A stretch of DNA of 13,361 bases, taken from assembly GCA_027039465.1 (NCBI GenBank), contig JALWEA010000200.1, positions 1 to 13,361 of the forward strand, in the 5' to 3' direction. Under the pieces are notes generated by a model. The model was not told where the DNA came from. It worked only from the letters and a program-made list of their open reading frames with translations, and ran no database searches. This stretch comes from Calditrichia bacterium. GTDB taxonomy: Bacteria > Calditrichota > Calditrichia > Calditrichales > Calditrichaceae. A program made the translations under genes and the position numbers. Below, in pieces: positions 6,983-13,361 of the stretch (the stretch's first letter is position 1; every line of letters begins with the position of its first letter).

Positions 6983-8140
6983 ATGAATGTTATGTATGAT
7001 TTAGAAAAACTTCAGGAAAAATTGGGATTTTACGGTAAAAGTCCGCAGATAGAAGAATTGCTGCAAACCATAACCATGGTTGCCCCGACTGATCTTTCCG
7101 TGCTGATCACCGGTGAAAGCGGTACCGGCAAAGAAGTGGTCGCCAATGCCATTCACCAGTTGAGCAAACGTAAAAACAAACCGCTCATTTCCGTGAATTG
7201 CGGTGCTATTCCCGAAGGTATTTTGGAATCGGAATTGTTCGGGCACGAAAAAGGATCCTTTACCGGCGCCATTGCCCAGCGTAAAGGATATTTTGAAGCC
7301 GCAGATGGCGGTACTATTTTTTTGGATGAGATCGGTGAAATGCCCTTGAATACCCAGGTGAAATTACTGCGCGTTTTGGAAACTTCGGAGATCATGCGTG
7401 TCGGCGGTTCAAGGCCGATCAAAGTGGATGTCCGCATCATTGCCGCAACCAATAAAGATCTTGAAACGGCCGTGGAGAACAATGAATTTCGACGCGATTT
7501 GTATTTCCGATTAAAGGCCATTACGCTGCACATTCCTCCATTACGCAAACGAAAAGAAGATATCCCACTTTTGGTGAAGAAGTTCAGCGAAGAGTTTGCT
7601 CGCAAAAATCAAATCAATTTTAAAGGATTTGCCCCGGAAGCCATTGAGTTGCTTAAAGAATATGATTGGCCTGGCAATGTACGCGAATTGAAAAACTTCG
7701 TCGAGACGGCTATCATTCTGAATAAAGGTGAAATCGTCCATTCCTCGTACGTACGCCAAGCGCTCAATTTGCAGCAGAAATTCGTTAGCTCGGATAATTT
7801 GCCTGTTCCGTTAAATAAAACGCCGGATCAGGCCGAACGTGAGTTGATTTACCGAACACTGATCTCGCTTAAACTGGATGTGACTGAAATTAAACAAATG
7901 TTGGCACAAATGATTCAAACACAAGTCGATTTTATGCGGCGCCAGGCTTCATTCCACGCCACGCCCGTCGAGGCGGAAAACGAACAGGAAGTAAAGCCCA
8001 CTTCATTGAGTGCCATGGAACGCGAATTGATTAAGGAAACGTTGAAAAAATTTAACGGTAATCGACGCAAAACAGCCAAGGCCCTGCAAATCAGTGAACG
8101 AACTTTATACCGAAAATTACACGAATACGGTCTTTCATGA
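6983..8140 (+). CDS. Sigma-54-dependent transcriptional activator, AAA+ plus Fis-type HTH, no receiver domain
   Basis: This 385-residue bacterial enhancer-binding protein remodels sigma-54 RNA polymerase through ATP hydrolysis. The AAA+ domain begins almost at the N-terminus: Walker A GESGTGKE (44-51), the sigma-54 contact loop GSFTGA (91-96, usually GAFTGA), Walker B TIFLDE (111-116), and WPGNVREL (229-236) near the domain end at about 265. A linker of about 80 residues includes AERELIYRTLISLKLDVTEI, a segment I associate with the lptE-linked members of the FCB group. The C-terminus is a Fis-type HTH (about 344-385, NRRKTAKALQISERTLYRKL). There is no receiver, PAS or GAF domain, so activity must be controlled by level, a partner protein or a small molecule. 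GAAGGA at 6974-6979 is only three bases from the ATG at 6983; the ATG at 6992 is 12 bases away and equally possible. The gene lies just upstream of the lptE operon. Confidence 0.92.
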   Translation: MNVMYDLEKLQEKLGFYGKSPQIEELLQTITMVAPTDLSVLITGESGTGKEVVANAIHQLSKRKNKPLISVNCGAIPEGILESELFGHEKGSFTGAIAQRKGYFEAADGGTIFLDEIGEMPLNTQVKLLRVLETSEIMRVGGSRPIKVDVRIIAATNKDLETAVENNEFRRDLYFRLKAITLHIPPLRKRKEDIPLLVKKFSEEFARKNQINFKGFAPEAIELLKEYDWPGNVRELKNFVETAIILNKGEIVHSSYVRQALNLQQKFVSSDNLPVPLNKTPDQAERELIYRTLISLKLDVTEIKQMLAQMIQTQVDFMRRQASFHATPVEAENEQEVKPTSLSAMERELIKETLKKFNGNRRKTAKALQISERTLYRKLHEYGLS

Positions 8141-8172
8141 ACCGTTTCCAGATTTTGAAGTTTAAATTATAA

Positions 8173-8186
8173 TTAAATATATTTAA
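8173..8186. repeat. AT-only palindrome after the activator gene
   Basis: TTAAATATATTTAA is a perfect 14-base palindrome in a run of almost pure A and T (about 8160-8192), 32 bases after the activator's stop codon. It could be a weak melting or protein-binding site; there is no T-tract hairpin of terminator type. Confidence 0.3.
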
Positions 8187-8219
8187 AATTTAGAGGAAGC
8201 ATTTGCCACCCACTTAATT

Positions 8220-8247
8220 CCCCTTCCCTGAGATATCAGGGAAGGGG
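8220..8247. repeat. Strong inverted repeat upstream of lptE
   Basis: Perfect 12-base arms CCCCTTCCCTGA and TCAGGGAAGGGG enclose a GATA loop. The hairpin lies between the sigma-54 activator stop (8140) and the lptE start (8342). It is not followed by a run of T, so it is not a classical terminator. The C-rich/G-rich composition and the GGGG-TTA-GGGG-AT-GGG continuation resemble dispersed intergenic repeats seen in several bacterial phyla, but the window holds only one copy. Confidence 0.7.
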
Positions 8248-8259
8248 TTAGGGGATGGG
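8239..8259 (+). other. Putative G-quadruplex motif overlapping the hairpin arm
   Basis: Four G-runs (8239-8241, 8244-8247, 8251-8254, 8257-8259) are separated by loops of 2, 3 and 2 bases, meeting the usual G-quadruplex pattern. The first two runs are the right arm of the hairpin at 8220-8247, so hairpin and quadruplex would exclude each other. The G-rich strand is the coding strand of lptE. It would be in the transcript only if transcription starts upstream of 8239. Confidence 0.55.
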
Positions 8260-8341
8260 TTAAGAAATAAAACGACAATTAAGAATGTGAGATATAAACT
8301 TTCAGATTTACCAATCCGGAATCTAAAAATTTGAGTGAAAA

Positions 8342-8866
8342 ATGAGGCGATTTAAACTGAATCAAAAACACATTAAATCTTGGTTTTTAGCTATTCTGGT
8401 GCTGTCAACTTTTGCGTTGCATGCCTGCGGATATTATTCATTCAAAGGATCGTTGCCATCGTATATAAAATCAATTGCGATTTTATTGTTCGATAATCAG
8501 GCGCCGGACCCAGGGGTGCCGGAAGAATTGAATCAATTGCTGCGCGATAAGTTTATTGACGATAATACGTTAAAGGTGGTTGATGAATCCCAGGCGAATT
8601 TGCTATTGACCGGCACCATTCAATCGATTCGCTTGCAACCGGCAGTGGTGCGGGCCGGAGAGCAGGTCACGGAAGATCAACTGAAGGTTACCGTAAAAGC
8701 AAAGTGCGAAGACTTAAAAACATCAAAGGTTCTGTTCGACAAATCTTTCCAGTACACAGTTCCTTTAAGCGCCACAGCCGGGTTGGATGAACGTCAGCAG
8801 GCGATTAATGAAGCTTTGAAATATATTGCCGAAGATATTCTCAATGCCACATTGGGAGCTTGGTAA
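8342..8866 (+). CDS. lptE: LptE-family LPS-assembly lipoprotein
   Basis: The 174-residue protein begins with a basic, hydrophobic signal peptide (WFLAILVLSTFALHAC) ending in a lipobox LHAC. Cys29 would be lipidated, followed by GYYSFKGSLPSYIKSIAILLF. The Gly-Tyr-(Tyr/Ser)-Phe start after the lipid cysteine, the SIAI strand, the helix with LNQLLRDKFIDDNTLKVV and the strand LLLTGTIQSI fit the LptE/RlpB family. In that family the lipoprotein plugs the LptD barrel and helps place lipopolysaccharide in the outer membrane. LptE proteins are poorly conserved, so the call rests on this pattern plus position after a receiver-less sigma-54 activator, an order I know from Bacteroidetes and relatives. 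The ribosome site before the ATG is weak (GAGTG at 8333-8337). The TPR gene starts 26 bases after its stop and is probably in the same operon. Confidence 0.82.
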   Translation: MRRFKLNQKHIKSWFLAILVLSTFALHACGYYSFKGSLPSYIKSIAILLFDNQAPDPGVPEELNQLLRDKFIDDNTLKVVDESQANLLLTGTIQSIRLQPAVVRAGEQVTEDQLKVTVKAKCEDLKTSKVLFDKSFQYTVPLSATAGLDERQQAINEALKYIAEDILNATLGAW

Positions 8867-8892
8867 ATTAAACGTTTTGAGGGGGAAATAGC

Positions 8893-10389
8893 ATGATCAG
8901 CCCTACCGAATTTATTTTAAGTATTGGCAGTGAGTCCGTTTTATTTGCGCATAAAGCCGATCTGCTTATGAAGCGCGAGCAGGTGGAAGAAGCATTGGAA
9001 TTGTGTGAAGAAGGAGTAAAGCGTTTTCCGTTTTATGCGGAAGGATATGTTCAACTGGCGCGCTGCCATCAAATGCTTGAACAGGACGAGCAGGCCGTGG
9101 AAGCATACAAAAAGGCTTTATTCTTTCAACCGGGACATTCCAAAGCTTTAAAAGGATTGGCTTATTTGTACTATAAACTACGCGAAAAAGAATTAGGGGA
9201 GCGGACATTGTTAAGCGCCTACCTTTATGACCCTTTTGATCAGGAATTGCATGAATTCCTTGAAGATGAGGGATTGCTGAGCAAAATTTACACGCCACCG
9301 GCCTTTGCGGAAGATACGGAAGAAGAAAAGGAAGAAGCTACGGGATTTGATTTGGAAGAAATCTTGGACGATTCTCGTTTAACACCGGAAGACGAACGAC
9401 AGAATATTATTGAGAAAATCGATGAATTTCCTCAGGAAGAACCGGAAGATCTTTCCGGAGGCGAATCGTTAACGGATTTTGATGCCTCGAAGCTGGAAGA
9501 AGAATTAGCCGCCAATGCCGAATCTCATTTTGATTTGGAATCGGATTTGGATGAAGATTTTGAAGCGGATTTCTTTCCCGAAGACCTTTCCGAAATTGCA
9601 CCAGGGGTTGGAAAAATTCCCGAAGAAGAGGAGAAAAAGGAAGAGCCGGAGCAGCAAGAAGATTCTGCCATTTCTGAGCAAATCGATCAGGGCCGTTCCG
9701 ACGTCCATGAAGGAGAAGCTTTTTCGGAATGGATGAATGATTTGTTTAAAACCGATGAACCTTCAACGCCTCCGGAAGATGAGATCAAAGAAGAAGAAAA
9801 TGCGGAACAAGCTCAGGCACAAGCCACCGAATCATCATCCGAAGAGCCCTTGTTTGATGAAGAAACTCCACATGTGCTAGACACAGCATTGATTTTTAAC
9901 CAACGCCGAAAAAGCGAATTGGATGAGCCTCCGGAAGAGGAGAAAACACCTCCATCGGAAGAAAGTGAAGAAAAACCGGTAGCTGATTTTAACACGCTGG
10001 AAGATGATATTGAACGGATTTCATCACAGGATGCGGCTAAAATCGAACAAAATATGGTGGAACCCAAATCGGAAACGTCCGAAGAGTTGGATGAAGTTAT
10101 TAAGCGTATTCAGGAGAGCACGGAAAAGAAGAAGGATGATTCCAGCCTGAAACAATTGGAGTTTGACCGCAAACAAGCAAAAGCGGTTGAAGAAGATGCG
10201 GTTGATATTGATGATATTTTGAACAACCCCAGTTTGCTCACGCCCACTTTCGGTGAAATTTTAATTGCCCAACATAAGTTCGAAGATGCTTTAAAAGTAT
10301 TTCGGGCATTAATTAAAAAGGAACCTGAAAACCCACGTTTTCAGAAAAAAATTGAATTTTTGAACAAATTGGTTTCCGCAAAAAAATAA
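8893..10389 (+). CDS. Cytoplasmic TPR protein with long acidic linker
   Basis: The 498-residue protein has no signal peptide or membrane segment. Residues about 15-115 hold three tetratricopeptide repeats (for example KADLLMKREQVEEALELCEE and YVQLARCHQMLEQDEQAVEA). Residues about 136-440 are low-complexity and strongly acidic, rich in Glu and Asp with Ser and Pro, and probably disordered. A final TPR-like helix pair (TPTFGEILIAQHKFEDALKV, to the C-terminus) closes the protein. I do not recognise a named family. TPR ends joined by a flexible charged linker suggest a scaffold or adaptor that binds partner proteins at each end. A good ribosome site GAGGGGG (8879-8885) lies seven bases before the ATG. 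It is downstream of lptE and overlaps the protease gene by one base, so it is probably co-expressed with envelope proteins. Its coding strand is purine-rich because of the many Glu, Asp and Lys codons. Confidence 0.85.
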   Translation: MISPTEFILSIGSESVLFAHKADLLMKREQVEEALELCEEGVKRFPFYAEGYVQLARCHQMLEQDEQAVEAYKKALFFQPGHSKALKGLAYLYYKLREKELGERTLLSAYLYDPFDQELHEFLEDEGLLSKIYTPPAFAEDTEEEKEEATGFDLEEILDDSRLTPEDERQNIIEKIDEFPQEEPEDLSGGESLTDFDASKLEEELAANAESHFDLESDLDEDFEADFFPEDLSEIAPGVGKIPEEEEKKEEPEQQEDSAISEQIDQGRSDVHEGEAFSEWMNDLFKTDEPSTPPEDEIKEEENAEQAQAQATESSSEEPLFDEETPHVLDTALIFNQRRKSELDEPPEEEKTPPSEESEEKPVADFNTLEDDIERISSQDAAKIEQNMVEPKSETSEELDEVIKRIQESTEKKKDDSSLKQLEFDRKQAKAVEEDAVDIDDILNNPSLLTPTFGEILIAQHKFEDALKVFRALIKKEPENPRFQKKIEFLNKLVSAKK

Positions 10390-13361
10390 TGCGTTTTTTA
10401 GTTTTTTTAATCGTTGGGTTTTTCTTCCTGCACGCCGGGTTGCGGGCTCAAAACTATTTTGTGAAATTAACGCCTGCCGGAATTTCAAAAAAGGCATCGC
10501 TGTTAAATAACACCAGGTCTGCTTCAGGGCTTAAAAAGCAGGCCGTTTCCATTTTTAAAAAAATTATTGATACACCGAATCAACCGGCGTTGTTTCGCAG
10601 TTGGTTACAAGTTCAAATTCGCACCGAGCAAGATAAAGCCTATTTACAATCACTTCGCCAACAAAATTTAATCGAAAAAATCGAACCGATCGGTTATTTT
10701 AAAATTCAATCCATCACCAATGACAGCCTTGTCGATCAGCAATGGTATCTACCCCGAATCAACATACCCGAGGCCTGGCACATTACCAAAGGCGATTCTT
10801 CGGTAATTGTGGCCATTATCGATACCGGCGTGGATTATTTACACCCGGATTTGGCGCCCAATATTTGGCACAATCGGGCCGAACTGTACGGCCAACCCGG
10901 AGTGGATGATGATGGAAACGGCTATGTGGATGATGTGAACGGATGGGATTTTACGGACGCACCGCGCTTTCCCGACGGTGGCGATTATTTAAATCCCGAT
11001 CCGGATCCCATGGATGGGTTCTCCGGAGGACACGGCACCGAAGTCGCCGGTATCGTTGCTGCCGCGCAGGATAATTACATCGGCATCAGCGGTATTGCCC
11101 CGCATGTGAAAATCATGGTTTTGCGTGCAGGAACGGCATCCGGTTATTTGGAAGAAGATGATGTGATTCGGGCTCTGATTTACGCTCAAAGCAACGGAGC
11201 TAAAATCGTAAATATGAGTTTCGGCGATAAACAGGTCTCCGGTTTGTTCCATGATGTGCTCCGTTATTTGGAATCAAAAGGCATGATTTTAATTGCGGCG
11301 GCAGGTAATGACGGTGATCAGGAAGTCTATTATCCCGCGGGTTTTAATGAAACCATCGCCGTGGGGGCATCCGGCAAAAATGATTGGTTGGCCGGATTTT
11401 CCAATTACGGCAATGTATTGGACTTGATTGCACCTGGCGTAGATATGCTAAGTACGGCGCCCGGTAATGCTTATAATTCGGTTAATGGCACCTCGTTTGC
11501 AACACCGGTTGTTTCTGCGGTAGCCGCTCTTATTCTTTCCCGACACCCGAATTTTAATAATGAAGAAGTGCGCACGGTTTTAAAAGGTACCGCTACCGAT
11601 TTGGCTGCGATGGGAATGGACCCAAATACAGGTGCCGGACGAGTGGATGCCTTTCGTGCCGTACAGGTTGAAAAATCAGGCGACTTGCAAATAATTCAAC
11701 CCGCACCTCAAACATACATCAAAGGAAATCGTTTTCCGGTTGTTGTTACGGCGTATCATCCCGATTTGCAATCCGTTCGACTCGAATACGGCCTCGGGCA
11801 AAATCCCACCCGATGGATGACCTTAGCCAATAGTAACTACCATTTTTATTTAGCCGACACCATTGCCTTTTTGCCCTTAAAAAATCTTCCGGATACTACA
11901 CTCGCATTGCATTTGAGTATGCATTTGCTTAACGGGCAAAAAATCGAAGTCCTGCGCACCGTGCACATCGATCGCACGCCGCCTGTAATCTTGGATTTTA
12001 AGCGTATTCCCGCTTACGAAGGAACCGAACCGCTTTTGTTGTATTCCATTAAAACCGACGATCCGACCGACCTGAAAGCGTTGATTACTTTGGCCGGGGA
12101 TACACGGGTAATCAATCAGATTTCTCAGTCCAATTTTACCACCACGCATTTTATTAAAATTTCACAAACAATGGCGCAAAGTGGAAATCAGCTTAGTCTC
12201 CGATTCGGCAATAGCGCCGGATTAATGATGTTTCGGGTGGTATCGCTTCATTTTCCTCAGGTTGTGAATCAGTCCCCTTGGCAAGCAATGGGCAAAGTGC
12301 TGCCGAAAGGGTATCTATTGCCGCTGGTAACGGATTTGGATAATAATCAAAAAATGGAAATAATTTTAAGCCGTTCCGACCAAAACAACACATTCGGGCC
12401 TGTACACGTGTACGAATTTACAAATGGGCATTTTGTGGATCGTTGGCATACGCAAAAACCTTACATTCCAAGAGATGCCGGTGATGTCAATGGTAATGGA
12501 AAAAATGAATTACTTTTGGGCTTTGGGAGTTATTCCTGCCTGATGGAAGCCGGTAATGAGAACGGTTACCCCGATCATATTATCTGGCAGGATTCTTCCT
12601 TTTGGGCGGCGGCTCTTACCGATTTGGATCGGGACGGAAAAGGTGAGATTATCGGTTACCGTGATTCGGTTTATCAGGTTTTGGAATGGGACGGTCAACA
12701 GGAATTCCGGAAAGTAGCTACTTTGCCCAACCCAACGACCGGAGAGAATCGACTTGGTGTACCGTCCGTTACTACAGGGGATTTTAACAACGACGGGCAA
12801 TGGGATATTGCTTTTGGGGACTATGACGGTGATGTAATCGTTTACACTTGCACGGGAAATAATCAATTTCAGTTATTGATGACCGGTCATGGTAGCCAAA
12901 GCGATGCAACGGATCTTTTGCAAATGACTTCAAATACTATATTTACTTTGACTCATACGGCGGAAGACGAAAATTTGGAATCCCAATGGGGACAACGGTA
13001 TTGGAGCTTGGATGTGCTGACAGGCAGGGGGCAGGGACTTCCGTTAAATACGTCACTAATTAGCGGATTTTATCCTTTTCATCCCAAAAAGAATTTCGGC
13101 AGCAGCTTAAAATACTTTCAAAAAAATGGAACGGAATATTTATTTGCCGGCGTTTATCCTTACTTGTATTTATTGCAAAAAACACCCGAAGGCTGGCAAA
13201 CAATTTGGGTCAATGATTCCTTTAATTCCAACGCCATTGTTACCTATGATTTTAATAATGACGGAAATCCGGAATGTTATTTTAACAATGGAAACGCGAT
13301 TGTGGGCTTTGGAAGGGAAAACGTAAGTCGTCCCGCCTCTCCGGTCAATTTACGTGCTCAA
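10389..13361 (+). CDS. Secreted S8 (subtilisin-like) serine protease with FG-GAP-type repeats (3' end outside window)
   Basis: The frame is open for 991 codons to the window edge. Residues 1-20 form a signal peptide (MRFLVFLIVGFFFLHAGLRA), and about 21-115 look like a propeptide. The subtilisin catalytic domain (about 120-430) has the full triad: Asp145 in IIDTGVDYLHPD, His215 in GHGTEVAGI and Ser369 in NGTSFATPVVSA, with oxyanion Asn307 in AAGNDG. It should therefore be active. A beta-rich region follows. After it come five DxDxDG-like motifs starting at Asp649, Asp699, Asp745, Asp798 and Asp954 (for example DLDRDGKGE, DFNNDGQWD), typical of calcium-binding FG-GAP/VCBS propeller blades. The last residues, RPASPVNLRAQ, look like the start of an FN3 domain. 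The ATG shares its A with the TAA of the TPR gene and has no ribosome site of its own, so translation is probably coupled. Likely an extracellular or surface protease; a C-terminal sorting module is expected beyond the window but not seen. Confidence 0.9.
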   Translation, partial: MRFLVFLIVGFFFLHAGLRAQNYFVKLTPAGISKKASLLNNTRSASGLKKQAVSIFKKIIDTPNQPALFRSWLQVQIRTEQDKAYLQSLRQQNLIEKIEPIGYFKIQSITNDSLVDQQWYLPRINIPEAWHITKGDSSVIVAIIDTGVDYLHPDLAPNIWHNRAELYGQPGVDDDGNGYVDDVNGWDFTDAPRFPDGGDYLNPDPDPMDGFSGGHGTEVAGIVAAAQDNYIGISGIAPHVKIMVLRAGTASGYLEEDDVIRALIYAQSNGAKIVNMSFGDKQVSGLFHDVLRYLESKGMILIAAAGNDGDQEVYYPAGFNETIAVGASGKNDWLAGFSNYGNVLDLIAPGVDMLSTAPGNAYNSVNGTSFATPVVSAVAALILSRHPNFNNEEVRTVLKGTATDLAAMGMDPNTGAGRVDAFRAVQVEKSGDLQIIQPAPQTYIKGNRFPVVVTAYHPDLQSVRLEYGLGQNPTRWMTLANSNYHFYLADTIAFLPLKNLPDTTLALHLSMHLLNGQKIEVLRTVHIDRTPPVILDFKRIPAYEGTEPLLLYSIKTDDPTDLKALITLAGDTRVINQISQSNFTTTHFIKISQTMAQSGNQLSLRFGNSAGLMMFRVVSLHFPQVVNQSPWQAMGKVLPKGYLLPLVTDLDNNQKMEIILSRSDQNNTFGPVHVYEFTNGHFVDRWHTQKPYIPRDAGDVNGNGKNELLLGFGSYSCLMEAGNENGYPDHIIWQDSSFWAAALTDLDRDGKGEIIGYRDSVYQVLEWDGQQEFRKVATLPNPTTGENRLGVPSVTTGDFNNDGQWDIAFGDYDGDVIVYTCTGNNQFQLLMTGHGSQSDATDLLQMTSNTIFTLTHTAEDENLESQWGQRYWSLDVLTGRGQGLPLNTSLISGFYPFHPKKNFGSSLKYFQKNGTEYLFAGVYPYLYLLQKTPEGWQTIWVNDSFNSNAIVTYDFNNDGNPECYFNNGNAIVGFGRENVSRPASPVNLRAQ

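Noticed and set aside
8141..8341. A possible small gene or structured RNA between the activator and lptE
   Set aside because: No open frame with a ribosome site is present, and beyond the hairpin/quadruplex element and an AT-rich palindrome I see no riboswitch-like or tRNA-like structure.
9622..9645. A 24-base pure purine run that could form triplex DNA
   Set aside because: It encodes Glu and Lys codons in the acidic linker of the TPR protein and is not mirror-symmetric, so composition explains it.
11486..11501. A near-perfect sigma-54 promoter (TGGCAC-N5-TTGCA with GG-N10-GC spacing)
   Set aside because: It lies inside the protease gene and is made by the codons for the conserved catalytic motif GTSFATP. 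The protein sequence explains it fully, and no gene starts just downstream, despite the sigma-54 activator in this window.

Overview
The window looks like chromosomal DNA of a free-living, moderately AT-rich Gram-negative bacterium of the FCB supergroup, outside or at the edge of the classical Bacteroidetes (a Calditrichota-, Ignavibacteria- or KSB1-like lineage is my best guess). Three things point there. A secreted protein ends in a FlgD/T9SS-like module containing NYPNPFN. A receiver-less sigma-54 activator is followed by a gene for an LptE-family lipoprotein, an order I know from that group. A large exported S8 protease carries FG-GAP-type repeats. The lineage call is inference; no rRNA or other marker gene is present.

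Layout. (1) Positions 1-2762, minus strand: the N-terminal 920 codons of a large secreted multidomain protein (signal peptide, propeller-like N-terminus, NlpC/P60 cysteine peptidase core, FN3-like domain, glutamine-amidotransferase-like domain, start of a C-terminal sorting module). The gene leaves the window on the left. (2) Positions 2763-3024: a divergent intergenic region holding two members of a small palindromic repeat; a third member lies inside the start of the neighbouring gene. (3) Positions 3025-4212, plus strand: an RlmI-type 23S rRNA m5C methyltransferase. (4) Positions 4227-6766, minus strand: a two-gene ABC-2 exporter (ATPase, then permease), followed downstream by a small thioredoxin-fold protein with a CXXS instead of a CXXC site. 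(5) Positions 6983-8140, plus strand: the sigma-54 activator. (6) Positions 8141-8341: an intergenic region with a 12-bp-stem hairpin whose right arm is also part of a canonical G-quadruplex motif. (7) Positions 8342-13361, plus strand: an apparent operon of an LptE-like lipoprotein, a cytoplasmic TPR protein with a very long acidic linker, and an S8 protease. The last two genes overlap by one base. The protease leaves the window on the right after 991 codons.

How the parts fit together. Most of the content concerns the cell envelope and secretion: LPS transport assembly (LptE), two large exported proteins with extracellular binding domains, and an export pump. RlmI is a housekeeping rRNA modification gene. 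I see no phage, transposase, CRISPR, tRNA or rRNA genes. No intergenic stretch exceeds 300 bases. The least explained signals are non-coding: the palindrome family at 2640-2860 and the hairpin/G-quadruplex element before lptE. I found no convincing new multi-gene system.
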